64,000 nt of DNA from the NCBI RefSeq assembly GCF_037893015.1, contig NC_133666.1, forward strand, positions 653,532,957-653,596,956, given 5' to 3'. Shown here one piece after another: positions 33,547-45,579 of this stretch (position 1 is the stretch's first letter; every line of letters begins with the position of its first letter). A program made the position numbers and the translations under genes. Under the pieces are notes generated by a model. That model saw only the letters and a program-made list of their open reading frames with translations, had not been told where the DNA came from and ran no database searches. This DNA comes from Macrotis lagotis. Lineage: Eukaryota > Chordata > Mammalia > Peramelemorphia > Peramelidae.

Positions 33547-33826
33547 CTCACCCCTTCTCTCTTTTCCTCTCCTCTCTCTTCCCCTCTCTCTCCTCTTCTC
33601 TTTTCTCTCCCTTCTCCCCTCCTTACCCTCTTTTCCTCTTCTTTTTTCTCCCCTATCCACCTCTCTTTCTCTCCCCTCTATTCTTTACTCTTCCCTATCA
33701 TCTCCTTACCTCTCCTCTTCTCTTTTCTCTCCCTTCTCACCTCCTTTCCTTCTTTTCCTCTTCCATTTCCTCCTTCCCTGTCCTCCTCTCTTTCCTGTCC
33801 TCCCCTCCCCTCTTCTTCCCCTAGCT
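33547..33826. repeat. Long CT-rich low-complexity block
   Basis: 280 bases of nearly pure pyrimidine on the plus strand. The two overlapping ORFs (33527-33970, 33531-33824), rich in S, L, P and F, are composition artefacts. Confidence 0.93.
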
Positions 33827-33984
33827 CACTCCCTAACAGATGTTAGAATCTCTGGGGGAGCTGAGAGTGTCCTCAGGGAACTCTTGGCAACTGTCTTTCT
33901 TTTCATCTCTTCCTTGGGCACTCCTTCAGGACTAACTCTTTCCACAGAGCATTCTAATTTTGGAGTTTAGACCAGCTTCCTTTA

Positions 33985-34140
33985 AGAAACTATTTTCATT
34001 TATTTTTTTAATGAACAAGCATTTTTTGCCCCCCCAGCCCCACCCTGCAATTTAAAAAGATAAAAGAGGAACAAAACCCTTGTGACAAATATGCAAGGTC
34101 AAGCAAAACAAAATGGTAGGAAGATGTATACCTAATATCT
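33985..34140 (-). mobile_element. Probable L1 3'-end fragment, antisense
   Basis: 'aaaacccttgtgacaaatat' and 'gcaaggtcaagcaaaacaaa' resemble a LINE 3' UTR; no coding part remains, so it is tentative. Confidence 0.4.
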
Positions 34141-34460
34141 CTTCTTCATTCTGCACTCCAAGTATTAGCACTTATTTATTAGGAGATGAGCAGGTGTCCT
34201 TCTTCTCTGTCTCCCATCCTTAGTCAGGGGCTGAAATAGGAGGTGACTTGATAGTGAATTAAGTCCAGTGAGGCAGAGGGAATTATTGCCCCCGGTGGGA
34301 GGACCTGTTGGTTAATAATGTGGACTTATGGAGTTCAGGTCCTTATATAATAATTATGTGACACTAAAGGGGCAGGACAGGATTCCCACAGCAAATCTAC
34401 TACTCATTATGGCCTGCAAAAGGTGCCCCCAGGTAGATGACCCAAAGTCATTAGGATGTG

Positions 34461-34464
<4 letters not shown>

Positions 34465-34512
<48 letters not shown>
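34465..34512. repeat. (CT)n microsatellite
   Basis: About 23 uninterrupted CT units. Confidence 0.97.
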
Positions 34513-34514
<2 letters not shown>

Positions 34515-35330
34515 CATGTACTTAGATAGAAGACAAACATAAAACATTCATAAGGAATTCAAACATAAAATATTCCAATTTTGCCATTCCTTGAACCAAT
34601 AACATAAATTCAATTGAACATAATTCCAAATTATCTGCATGGAAAAGGAAAACTACTCCATGCATGTGTTTCCCCATGTTGCCACTTCCTATTGATTGCA
34701 TTAAAAAAGAAAACAACCCAAAAAGCAAAACCAATATTGACTAGTCATCAATGACATAATTATAAATATGTATATATTTATATACAATTATCCATTAATT
34801 ACAACCTTTTTCAGTAATTAATTGCTCCTAATCAGTTATTCAAAAAATCATATGAATCAGAGTCTGACTTGCTCACCCTTCAATACTATTCCATGGATCT
34901 GTCTTTTCCAAATCTACATCAGGATATTAGTATTGGTGAAACTGAGGTTGAAAGTCATTAAAAATATCAAGTCTCTCCCACTGCCTGAAAAGGGTTTTCA
35001 GTTACATTATTCTATATGAGACAGTTTCTAGCAAATAGATATATCCCTTTTCATTGATTTAAGGAACTTTTCTTTTCCAATTTGCTTTAGATTTTCTCAT
35101 ATGCTTCAAATGAGTGGTAGAGGCTATTCTTGTTACAAGATAGTCACCCCATATTTGAAACAAGCATTCCTCCAAATGAAACTTATGGGTTTTGTTATCC
35201 CACTAACTGGAGGTATCTCATATCTCAAGGAGGATGGGTTGGAGTAGAGAGAGACTTGAGTAAGAGAGACCAATTAGAGGGCTATTGTTATAGTCAAGAA
35301 AGGTAGTGGGGTGGTGGGTTTGGAAGATGG
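34513..35330. other. Unassigned non-coding stretch
   Basis: AT-rich; no gene or named repeat recognised. May be decayed LINE sequence. Confidence 0.5.
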
Positions 35331-35580
35331 AAGGAAGGAAATACTCATTATTGCTTACCATGTGCCAGATACTGTGATAAGCCCTTTATAAATGTTATCT
35401 CACTTAATACTCACAACAACCCTGTGAGGAAGATACTGTTACTACCCCCATCCTACAGATGAGGAAACTGAGATAAATAGAGGTTCAATGATTTGCCCAG
35501 AATTCCTTGCCCTCAATACATGTCTGGTAAATTTCTGAAGCCAGATTTGAACTCACTTCTTCTTATTCTAGGTGAGGACT
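35331..35580 (-). mobile_element. MIR-type SINE, antisense
   Basis: 'ttaccatgtgccagatactg', 'acaacaaccctgtgaggaag', 'acagatgaggaaactgagat', 'agccagatttgaactc' in the classical MIR order. Confidence 0.8.
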
Positions 35581-36370
35581 TCATGTAATATCTCTCACTG
35601 TGTGAAGGCAAGAGACAGATATGAAAGATGTATAGAGACTGACATATAGAACTGATTAGGTACAATGGAATTTTGTCATCTGATTGATGAGAAAATTCTC
35701 AAAGTTGTAGGAACCTAGGCTAAAGGAAGGACTGTGGCATTCCTGATGGTAATAGGAAAGTTTATCAGAAGAACAGTTTTGAAGGGAAAAGTTAATACAA
35801 TGTATTAACAAAAGTTAATACAATACCCCTAGGTTTATTCTTTGAAGGACATAATCACATCTACAACATGAGCTGGGGTGGGAGCAGATGGTAGAATGAT
35901 TGATTGTAATGGGCAAGCATCAGATGCCTTTTCACTTTCTAATTGTTGATACATGCCCCTTAGGGTCAATCCACAGCTCCTGTCTCCACTTTGGAAATAA
36001 CTGTTCTAGGCATCTTTCTAAGACCACAGAACTGCAATAAAGATGCTACCCCACATAGCTAGAGTGTTTCTCATTGACGGCTTCCCTACACTAGCTATCT
36101 CTTTGGAAAAATCAATCCAGTCCACTTACACCAATACCAATAAAAATCACAGGTCTTATCATTGTCCTTAATTTTTAGTTTGATGTTTATTGGGATTTTC
36201 TTTTTTTGTGACTAGATAATTTCTATATATTCCTTCATCTCATTTACTGAGCTTAGTTGTGCCAATCGAACTTCCTTTGAATTCTCTCTCTCTCTCTCTC
36301 ATTGCTTATCTTGTAACCCAGATCATCTCCATTGCAAGTTCCTACATTTCGTTTTGATGTGATACTTTGC
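35581..36370. other. Unassigned non-coding stretch
   Basis: No gene recognised. Short direct repeat 'aagttaatacaat' at about 35788 and 35813; small CT run at 36282-36300. Confidence 0.5.
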
Positions 36371-36372
36371 TG

Positions 36373-36600
36373 CTAGGTGGCGTGGTGTATTGAGGGTTGG
36401 GTCTGAAGTCAAGAAGCTCTTAAAGCAAATGTCATTTGAGACACTTATTATTGAGCACTTAGTCATTTACTCACTGTCTCCCTCAATTTCCTCCCCTGTA
36501 GAATGGGTTTCAAAATAGCAGAGTTGTTGGACAGATAAAATGAGATAATATTTTAAAGTGCTTTGGACAATGCTTTACACATGCTTAATAATTATTTGTT
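36373..36600 (+). mobile_element. Old MIR-like SINE, sense
   Basis: 'tgctaggtggcgtggtgtat', 'aatttcctcccctgtagaat', 'atgagataatattttaaagt' follow MIR order but are strongly diverged. Confidence 0.7.
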
Positions 36601-36723
36601 TCCTTTTCTCTTTTTTGGATTAATCACATGAATTTTTAAATATCATATTGGAGGGCTGTTCTCAACAGAGAACATGAAGTGTCATTGTATGACTCAATAA
36701 AGAGGCAGAATGTACATCTCTAA

Positions 36724-36750
36724 CCTCTTCTTCTTCTTCTTCTTCTTCTT

Positions 36751-36786
<36 letters not shown>

Positions 36787-36787
36787 T
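36724..36787. repeat. (CTT)n changing abruptly into (CTA)n
   Basis: About eight CTT units followed by about eleven CTA units. Confidence 0.95.
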
Positions 36788-36877
36788 GACTACAACTACT
36801 AATTTTTTGCTAGAAAGGGAAGTAAGAGTTTGAAATCAGAGGCTTGGCTACTTCACTCTCTTCCAAAAAAGGGGCCA

Positions 36878-37697
36878 CCAATATGACCAGAAAGTTCAAT
36901 GCTCAATGTTAGAAGGGATATAGGAAATCTGGTACACTAATAAATTGTTGGTGGAGCTACGAATCCATCCAGCCTTTCTGGAGAACAATTTGGAATTACA
37001 CCCAAAGGGCAACAAAAATATGCTTACCCTTTGATCCAGCAATAACACTACTGGGTCTATACCCTGAGGAGATGATGAAAAAGGGTAAAAATATCACTTG
37101 TTCAAAAATATTCATAGCAGCCCTGTTTGTAGTGGCAAAGAATTCGAAATTAAGTGAATATCCTTCAGTTGGGGGAATGGCTTAACAAACTGTGGATATG
37201 TATGTGATGGAATACTTTTATTCTATTAGAAACCAGGAACTCAGGGAAGTCTGGAAGGATTTGCATGAACTGATGCTGAGCAAGATGAGCAGAACCAGAA
37301 AAACATTGTACACCCTAACAGCAACATAGGGATGATGATCAACTATAATGGACTTGCTCATCCCATCAGTGCAATAATCAGGCACAATTTGGGGGTTTCT
37401 TCAATGGGGAATACTATCTGTATCCAGAGAAAGAATTGTGGAGTTTGAACAAAGACCAGAGACTATTACTTTTAATTTTTTTAAAAAAAACCACATTATC
37501 TTATGTAATTTTGCTCTCTCATGCTTTATTTTTCTTCCTTAAGAATATGATTTCTCTCTCATAGTCAACTCAGAAACATGGAAACAATATAGAGTAACAG
37601 ACAAACTTCTGTGGGGGATGGGGAGAGGGAAGCGAGATTGGGGGAAAAATTTTAAAATTCAAAATAAATAAAATATTTCCAAAAGCCTAAAAAAAAG
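36878..37697 (+). mobile_element. L1 3'-end fragment, sense
   Basis: Sense counterpart of 7707-8500: 'gtggagctacgaatccatcc', 'accctttgatccagcaataa', 'aggatttgcatgaactgatg', and an A-rich tail at 37680-37710. 5'-truncated copy of the usual kind. Confidence 0.92.
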
Positions 37698-37720
37698 AGA
37701 AAGAAAGAGGGGGCTGCCAG

Positions 37721-38000
37721 CTTGTTGTTCTTCGTCCTTCATTTTTAAAGTTCATTGACATCAGAGGGTCATGTTTTGATTTGCATGTGGTTTGGATTTA
37801 ATTGAAGCAGAGTTGTGCAAAATCATCAGATCCACTCTCTCTTCCAGAGTCATTGAATTCGAGTGGTAAGATAAATGTCAAGATGATTTTCTGTGGTTGG
37901 GGATGCAGTGGATAACCTTGGCATCTTTAATGTCTGACCAAGCTCTAAGTGCTCCATGGTGTCTACTTCAGCCTCCTTCATGGTCTTTGGAACAAATTAT
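37721..38000 (+). mobile_element. Second-family marsupial SINE (MAR4-type, tentative)
   Basis: 'gttgttcttcgtccttcatt', 'ttgacatcagagggtcatgt', 'tcttccagagtcattgaatt', 'aaccttggcatctttaatgt'. Matches 3484-3690 in reverse complement. Confidence 0.6.
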
Positions 38001-38372
38001 TCTCATCTACTTATTCCATCAGGGGATGTATTACTTGGGATTATTAAAAAAATTTTAAATGTAACCTGGACAGGACTGGTCACTGACCCATGAGAAACTG
38101 AAGATGAAAATAAAGCATCTTCAGAAGGAGGTTGTCAAAATCAAATGGTGGTTTAATGAATTAATTTCAGAGTAAGGAATATAGTTTGCAAATGAGAAGT
38201 TCTTCTGAGGAGACCTTTCCCTCCCTCCCTTGTAAAGGCAGAAGTTATATGCATAAATCACAAGTGGCAAGGTAGATTACAAAACAAGGCCTGAATGGTT
38301 TCTTATAAGATCACAAATGGAAGACAAATACAACAATTCTAAGTGATTATTTAAAATTTGGGTGGGTCATGA
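38001..38372. other. Unassigned stretch
   Basis: Nothing recognised. Confidence 0.5.
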
Positions 38373-38850
38373 TCAACCCTCTCTCCTATGGGCACAGAAC
38401 CACAGTTCTGTGAGATGAACAGTTTCTTGAAAAATGAAGTTTAGGCTCTTTTCCTGGTCGTGGCTTTCAGATAGTCCAATAATTTTCAAATTATTTCTTT
38501 TGGATCTCTTTTCAAGGTCAGTTGTTTTTCCAATGAGATATTTCACATTTTCTTCTAATTTGCGGCTTTTTTGGAAGAGTTTTATCTCTTCCTGATTTCT
38601 TGCAGTCATCAGCTTCCTTTAGTTTCATTTTGCATTTGAAGGAGTTACTTTCTTCAGAGAGCTTTTTTATCTCATTTTCCAGCTGGCCAATTCTGCTTTT
38701 TAAGGCATTCTTTTCTGCATTTGCCTTTTGTTTTGCTTTTTCCATTAGGCCTAAACTGGTTTTTAACATATTATTTTCATCAGTATTTTTTTGTATTTCT
38801 TTCCCCAAGCTTTTGATTTGGTTTTCATGATTTTTCCCCATTGCTCTCAT
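38373..38850 (-). pseudogene. Truncated L1 ORF1
   Basis: Two overlapping open segments cover the coiled coil and the first part of the RRM-like domain. A frame shift lies near 38560 and the C-terminal domain is absent. Confidence 0.8.
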
Positions 38851-39735
38851 TTATCCTCCCAATTTTTCTTCCACCTCCCTGAATTGCTTTTCAAAGTCTT
38901 TTTTTTTCAGCTCATCCACAGTCTGAGCCCATTTTCTCTTTCTCTTGGAGGTTTTTGGGTACAGAAGTTTCAATTTTGTCATCATCAGAGTATGTGTTTT
39001 GATCTTCCATAGGACTGAAGTAATTCTCTATGGTCAGATCCTTCTTTTTCTGTTGTTTACTCATTTACTCAGCCCAAGGCTTATTTACAGAACTTCCAAG
39101 GCTTTGGGGTTGGTTTTTTTGGGGGGGGACACCCCACTGGGACCTTTATTCTTCCAAGGTCTTAAGCTCTCCAGCACGTGCTTTGATATGTAGATGACCA
39201 CAACACTGCCCTCTGCCCTGAGGCTATAAGACAGGATCCAGTTATCTTAGCAAGGAAGCCTAAACTGCACCCTGAGTCTGAGTGTAGGCAAACAGCAGAG
39301 TCCTGCCCCAGGGAGAGCAGAGAGATCTCTGCAGACTTCCCTTACCTTCTCTTGGGGTGCAGGCTGCTTTCTCCCCATTCTTGCTACAGGTTCTGTCGTC
39401 GGTGCTCCTCGCTCCACACCCAGGTGCAGCAGAGTTCTCTCCTCTCCCCTTCAAGCTGTTGTTGGTGATCTCTGGGCTGGGCTAGACTGGGCTTTGCTGA
39501 GCTGGGCTGGGCTGTACAGTGGCTTTTTTCCCCACCTCAGGTCTTCGTGAAACACACCTTTCCCCTGGAACTTCTAACTTATCTTGGACTGGGAAAATGT
39601 ATCACTCAGTCTTTCTGTGGGTTCTGCCCCTGTAAATTTAGACTAGAGCCCTCATTTGTTTGTATTTTGGGGGTTTGGGGGGGTCAGAGTTGTTGGGAAA
39701 TTCTGCCTTCACGTGCCATCTTGGCTTGGGCCCCC
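38373..39735 (-). mobile_element. 5' end of a second L1 subfamily (5' UTR and ORF1 start)
   Basis: Minus-strand 5' end at about 39735 ('ccaagatggcacgtgaagg' in reverse complement), GC-rich 5' UTR, then ORF1: 38518-38850 is a coiled coil (MRAMGKNHENQIKSLGKEIQ...) and 38373-38609 continues with VKYLIGKTTDLEKRSKRNN, the start of the RNA-binding domain. The element stops there; its ORF2 and 3' end are missing. Sequence differs clearly from the L1s at 7707 and 27871, so this is another subfamily. Confidence 0.85.
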
Positions 39736-39823
39736 CAGTTTCTACAATTTTTGATTTGTTTCACTTAACATACAAAGGCACAGTATAGGACAAGAATGTC
39801 TACATTGTTAAAAACTGATCCCT

Positions 39824-39966
39824 TGGGTTTTGTTTTTTTTACTAAGCAATGGGGTTAAGTGACTTGCCAAAGGTCACACAGCTAGGTAATTATTAAGTGT
39901 TTGATGCTGGGTTTGAACTCAGGTCCTCCTGACTCCAGGGCCAGTGCTCTATCCACTGCGTCAGAA
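39824..39966 (-). mobile_element. tRNA-derived SINE, antisense
   Basis: 'agcaatggggttaagtgact', 'ggtcacacagctaggtaatt', ending 'atccactgcgtc'. Target duplication 'aactgatc' on both sides. Confidence 0.92.
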
Positions 39967-40530
39967 CTGATCACTTTAAGGTGCATTGTTGACTGCCAAG
40001 CCAGAATCTGCTGATAAAATGGGTGCTCTGAGAAATTTACATTGTTGGAGTATTCTTCATACATATCTTATCAATTTACATTAGAGTCATGAATTCTTTC
40101 ACTGGGTATACATCCCCTTAACTTACTGACAGGGAGGACAGTCTGTGGGCTACCCTCAATTTGATTTGGTCCATTTACCAAGACAGTTTACTGGGGTGTG
40201 GTTACTGCACATGTTCAACAAGCCCTCACAATAAAGGTACTAGTCCTTAAACACCCCCCCCCACATCCTGGGAATAAGGTAAAAATTATATCAATTTGCT
40301 TCCTTAAATATTATTAGTTTAGAGACTCTGGTTTCCAGGTTTAAACTTCTGTTGACTATTTCATTAATAAGAAATAAGACTCAAAGATTTATGTGCAATG
40401 TTTAATTCCCTTCCTACCAAATATCAGTTACACAGTGAACACACATAGCCAAGGGACCTATTTAACCAAATTGATAGCTCTCCCCTAAAAAGAAAAAAGA
40501 AATCAAAGAAATCAATACACATAGGAAAAT
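39967..40530. other. Unassigned stretch
   Basis: No gene. A C-run (40253-40262) and 'cacaataaaggt' are the only marks; an LTR origin is possible but unsupported. Confidence 0.45.
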
Positions 40531-40534
40531 ATAC

Positions 40535-42000
40535 CCAAGATAATTGATTGGTTAGTAGTTGCTGTCCTTCATTCTTCAGGGGGACCAAAATGACATCACT
40601 GTATTATAGTCAAGGGTGTCTAACTGGCTAATCAGAATGTCTTCCATAGGTTGGGCACAAACAGTCCATGTGATCATATGGGTTGAATTCTCTGATCTCT
40701 CATTTCATTTGAACTATTTCAATTATTCTTTGCTCATAGAGCACAGCACCTTCTCTGATGAGGGCATATATGCTGGGTAGTCAGTCCTTTGCCAGTGAAT
40801 TTTATATCATTCCATCTATTCCAAAAGTTCTTAAGAGAGACTTTGAGAATATCCTTTCATGTTTTTTTTCCTGACCACCATGAGAGCATTTGTCCTGTGT
40901 GAGTTCTCCATAAAAAAGTCTTTTTTGGCAAGCATATATTTGGCATTCAAACAAGATGGCCAGCTCATAAAGTTGCACTCTCTACAGTAGAGTTTGAATT
41001 CTTAAAAAAAAAGAGCTCAAGAAAGGACGTCAGTGACTGGTATCTTCTCCTGCCAAGTGATATTCAGACTCTTCCTAAGACAATTTAAATGGAAGCACTT
41101 TAGTTTCCTGATATTGTGCTTGTAGATTGTCCAGATTTCACAGTCACACAACAGTAAAGCCAACACAATAGCTTTATAGACCTTCGGTTTGGTAATCAGG
41201 CCAATATCTCTTCTCCCCCACACTTTTCTCCGAAGCCTCCCAAATACTGGAAATTAGCTCTGGCAATATATGTGTCAATCTCATTATCAATGCGTACCTA
41301 CCAGGAAAGTATACTGAACAGTATACCAAGTATACCTTGGTAAAAGAACTTATCCACGGTACTCAGAATTTCTCTATTTGCTGTAACTAATGGTTCCATA
41401 TAGGGATGTTAGGGCGCTGAATGATGGAGCACATGTGTATTCTTGGTGTTAATTGTTAGGTCAAAATGAGCACAAGCTGCCAAGAATTGATCCATGATAT
41501 ATTGCAGTTACAGAGGCTGCATTGAGTACACAATCATCTGCAAACAGAAGATCATGCACCTACACTCCCTCCACTTTGGTTTTGGCTTGTAGCCTTTTCA
41601 AGTTGAAGAGTTTACCATTAGTGTAGTAGCTAACCTTGATGTTGTGTTCCTTCTCATTGAAGTCGTTTGACAACTTGGCTGAAAACAACATGCCAAAAAG
41701 CATGGGAGCAAAGACACAGTCTAATTTCACTCCATTGGTGACTGGTAATGTGCTAGAGCATGGTCCACTATCCAGGACCTGGGCAAGCATTCTGCCATGA
41801 AATTGATGTGCAATACTAAGAAACTTCTCCAGACAACCACATTTTGACATAATTTTCCATAAGCCTTACAACTAACAGTACCAAAGGCTTTGGTCAGAGT
41901 TACCAATATTGTACTTGACTTCTGTTTTGCTCCTGGCATTTCTCCTGGAATTATTGGATGGCAAACATCATATCAACTTGGCCACACTAGATAATACAGA
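40535..42000 (-). mobile_element. RTE-like LINE fragment with reverse-transcriptase remnant
   Basis: A non-L1 LINE. Minus-strand pieces: 41727-41939 and 41560-41850 include VTNGVKLDCVFAPMLFGMLF, which corresponds to the GVKQGC(V)LAPTLF block of RTE/jockey-type reverse transcriptases; 41017-41223 includes LLLCDCEIWTIYKHNIRKL, the conserved post-RT region. The 3' part (40535-41000) recurs at 44255-44700. RTE assignment is from knowledge of marsupial genomes; the frames are broken. Confidence 0.78.
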
Positions 42001-42036
42001 GTGAAGGATCTCATTGGGAGTAAGGTAATTCAGTTC

Positions 42037-42039
<3 letters not shown>

Positions 42040-42086
<47 letters not shown>
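42040..42086. repeat. (GA)n microsatellite
   Basis: About 23 GA units. Confidence 0.97.
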
Positions 42087-42089
<3 letters not shown>

Positions 42090-43585
42090 CCAGGTCCGAA
42101 CAAAAATTTTCTAACAGAATTTTCTGAATTTTCTAACAGAGCAAACTCGGTATAGGGACATGATGGAGAATGCAGATTCCTCTTGTGTTGTCTTCTTCCT
42201 TAGTCTTTTCCCTTCACCAAGTGGGTTTGATATTATTCCTCTTTTCTCTCAGTCAGAAGTGCCTGAAGCCCAGAGACTTGAAGAGACTCAAGAGACCTAA
42301 AGAGCTCTCCTCCATTCCACTCTTGCCAACTCTGCACTATCCCTTACACAGGTGCAGAGCATTGATCTGCTGATCAATTGATATGGGATAGCATCCCATA
42401 TCAGTAATCTTTGGAACTTGGATTATTCTACTACTTCTCTGTTTCCAATCATGTTTTGCACATTCCAGTTGTGATCTAATTTTGGCTCAACACAGCTTCT
42501 ACTCTTTTTGAAAAGTCTTGAATTCATTACATAACTTCATGAGCAGGCCATCTGAAGGGTAATTGCCAGTTTTACACAGTTTTAAATTTTGGAACATGAG
42601 TTATTATTCTAATTTGATTTCTTGCTTACAAATCTATAACTATAAGGTGCCTTCAAATCTCTTCCCTTTCTTCCTTTTCACTTATTTCTAGGTCCTTAGA
42701 TAATTACAATTTGATTTATATACATAAAGTGCATGTTTAATTTAGGGAATGACTCAATTCTGCCAAATCACTTGAACTGGCCCATGTGTTAAGGCAAATC
42801 ACATTCATACTGCTAAAAGGTATTGTTTTCCCCTCCCCCCAAAATATTTCTACAGTGGAAGAAATTTGTCTTCCTTCCCTGCTCCCTTCTCCTTAAATCC
42901 AGACTTCCTTTTTTGTAAGGCTGCAAGACGTTTCCTCTCCAATATGAAGAGGAGAGAAGACAAAAATGTTCACACTCAGGGCAGAATTTATCAAGCATGA
43001 GATAACATTGCAGTGGTAGCAAAGGTTCTGGGGTTTTTAAGAGTCACTGAAAAACTCCCCTTTCTTTTAAAAAATGACTCTAAATCTGTTAAGCCTGAAC
43101 ACTTCCTTAGCTGAACAGACTCCACTACAAATACACATCAAAGGGGGAAAAATGAACATCTACTGCCAGCATCCACCCATTCCTACAGCGAAAAATATTT
43201 TAAAGGCTCTATTTTTGTCTAGAACAAAGGATCCTTGTTTTGAAAACTGTTTCCCCTGGTAAACTAGTATATAAGTTCCATTTATTTAAGAAAGTACAAA
43301 ATTCATGTCTACAGTGGATGTACATATAAGGTATAGAATTATTCTTATTTTATAAAACATAGGAATCTTAGATTGGAGGCTCCTGCCATCTTGCCAATGT
43401 ATACTGTGCTCTCACTTCTCTGGAACAATGGGGTACCTGCTCATATTTCTCACTGATCAGCTAATACCTTCTTCAAGCTGTACCCATGGAAGAATCTGTT
43501 CTTAGACTTTGATGACTGGCAGTAGTCTGGTCTAATCCTCAAAGGGAATAATTTTTGCAATTTTACTATTGTATAAATAAAATCA
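42090..43585. other. Unassigned stretch
   Basis: No gene recognised. 'ttttctaacaga' is duplicated at about 42107 and 42130. Short ORFs (42170-42373, 42813-43022, 43074-43262) show no domain. Confidence 0.5.
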
Positions 43586-43587
43586 AT

Positions 43588-44104
43588 GAACATTTATTAA
43601 AGATTATCTGGTTACCAGACACTGTAATTAGTTGTGTGGATAAAAATAAAGGTAAAAAACAATCCTTGATCTCAAGGAAAAATGAAGGGGACAACATGCA
43701 GACAACTGAATAACAACTTATTCTTCATTCTTGAAGAAGACTGTGACAACAGTGAGATGATGCAAGGATAAGCACATGAAATGGGTGGGTGGGGATTATA
43801 CTAAGTCACCAGCCTCACTTTGTCCTCTGTACTCATCTGGGACCAGTAGTCAAATATGAATCAGGATGAGGGGAGATGGTCTTGGACATGAGACAATCAG
43901 GGTTAAGTGACTTGCTCAAGATCACACAACTGGTAAGTGTCAAATATCTGAGGCTGGATTCAAATTCTCCTGACTCCGAAGTCTACCTAATGCTCCTTAG
44001 CTTCCCCTGATGGTTGGAAAATGCCTGCAGAATCAGATCACCCTCAGGATAGACAACTATGTACAAATAAGATACAGGAATATGTATACATAATACACAT
44101 AAAT

Positions 44105-44154
<50 letters not shown>

Positions 44155-44252
44155 ATAAATTGGGGTGAGGAGACAGCCAGTGAAAATGTCTGAAGTTGAG
44201 AAATGCAACTATTTTGTTTTAGAAACAGCAAGGAAGCCAATGTCATTGTATT
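43588..44252. mobile_element. Ancient L2-like repeat split by a SINE and a (CA)n array
   Basis: Left part 43588-43708 ('gaacatttattaaagattat', 'gacaacatgcagacaact'), right part 44045-44252 ('agacaactatgtacaaataa', 'agccagtgaaaatgtctgaa'). The flanks of the inserted SINE share 'gacaact'. A CA array with a TA end is at 44108-44155. Confidence 0.65.
43715..44044 (+). mobile_element. Composite SINE (second family joined to MIR-like 3' part)
   Basis: Begins like the copy at 37721 ('attcttcattcttgaagaag', 'gtcaccagcctcactttgtc', 'catctgggaccagtagtcaa') and, from about 43890, continues 'cagggttaagtgacttgctc', 'aggctggattcaaattctcc'. Either a known composite family or one SINE inserted into another. 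Confidence 0.6.
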
Positions 44253-44254
44253 GT

Positions 44255-44705
44255 AGAGTATATGGTTGGAAGTAATGAGTTGGTTAGTTGTCCTTTGAGA
44301 GGACCAAAATGACATTACTATGTTAGAATCAAATCACAATTTGACTGATTGTGCCTCAGAATGCTCTACCACAGGCTAAGCACAAATAGTACATATGATC
44401 ATTTGGGAGTGAATTCTCTAAATTTATGTATTTCTCATTTCTTTGGAGCTACTTCAGTTCTGTTTTGCTCCCAGAGCACAGCACTTTTCTAATGAGGGTG
44501 CACCTGTGCCATTGTCCCCTGTGTCATGGAATCACTATGAAAGTTCTTGAGACTTTGAGTGTGTCCTGTATTGCTTTTTCAGACCTTAATGTGAGCACTT
44601 GCTCTGTGTGAGTTCTCCATAGAATAGTCTTTTAGTCATTTGGCATTTGAGCAATATAGCCAGCCCGTCTGAATTGCAGTTTTTTACAGTAGTTTGAAAG
44701 CTTGA
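44255..44705 (-). mobile_element. RTE-like LINE 3' end, antisense
   Basis: 'gagttggttagttgtccttt', 'ggaccaaaatgacattacta', 'tgtgtgagttctccatagaa', 'gagcaatatagccagcccgt' match 40550-41000 in order. Confidence 0.82.
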
Positions 44706-44709
44706 CTTC

Positions 44710-45500
44710 ATTATTGCTTTCATTAAATTAACTTTTACTTTTTTTCAGTTCTAAATTCTCTCCTTTCCCCTCCCCAAATCCACTTAATGATAAGGCAAGA
44801 AAGGCAAATTCATAGCAAATCTGTACATTCATTCAAGATAAATTTCTGTATCAGTTAAATACCCCCCCAAAGGAAAAAATATAGAAAAGCATCTGTGTTT
44901 CAATCTGTATTCTGAGTCTGTCATTTCTCTTGAAAGAGAGCGTCATAAGTTGTTTGGAAGTGTGTTGGGTATAGCATCACTGAGTCACTAAGTCTTTCAA
45001 AGTTGATTATTCTTATAACATTGTTGTTTGTATAAATTATTCTCCTGCTCAATATTTGCATCAATTTATACTTGTTTTCCAAGATTTCTCTAAAACCATC
45101 CTCTGCATCATTTCTTATACCATAATAGTCTTCCATTACATCTATATACCAGGACTTGTTCTGTCATTCTCCAATTGATGGGTATACTCTCAGTTTTCAC
45201 ATGTTTGCTATAGAAAATATTGCTATAAATATTTTAGAACATATAGGTCCCTATCCTCTTTCTTTGATTTCTTTGGAGTAAGGATCAGTAGTAGTATCAA
45301 GGGTTCAAAGTGTGTGCCTGTTTTAATAATATTTTAGGTATAGTCTCAGTTTCTTTCCAGAACTGTTGAATCAGTTCATAGTTCCACTAATAGTTCATTA
45401 AATTTATTATTTCCCCATAGTTTTCCTCTTATTTGTCATTTTTTCTTTTTTTCAGTAGCCAATCTGAAGAATGTGAGGTGGTAACAGAATTGCTTTTAAA
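44710..45500 (-). mobile_element. Old L1 3' end, antisense
   Basis: 'ccattacatctatataccag', 'ctccaattgatgggtatact', 'gtctcagtttctttccagaa', 'aatctgaagaatgtgaggtg' follow the L1 3' order of 8100-8540, diverged. Confidence 0.82.
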
Positions 45501-45543
45501 TGTGTCTATATATATATATATACACACATTTAAAAGCAATTCT
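45486..45543. repeat. Perfect 20-bp inverted repeat around a (TA)n core
   Basis: Left arm 45486-45505 ('agaattgcttttaaatgtgt') and right arm 45524-45543 are exact reverse complements, separated by a TA-rich spacer. Followed by a longer (TA)n run at 45555-45576. Confidence 0.93.
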
Positions 45544-45579
45544 TAAATTCTTAAATATATATATATATATATATATCTT

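Noticed and set aside
33527..33970. 147-codon ORF rich in Ser, Leu, Pro
   Set aside because: Lies on a 280-bp CT-rich block; three overlapping frames are open for composition reasons.
36878..39735. One L1 with a twin-priming inversion joining 36878-37697 and 38373-39735
   Set aside because: The order is wrong (3' end with its tail comes first) and the two belong to different L1 subfamilies.
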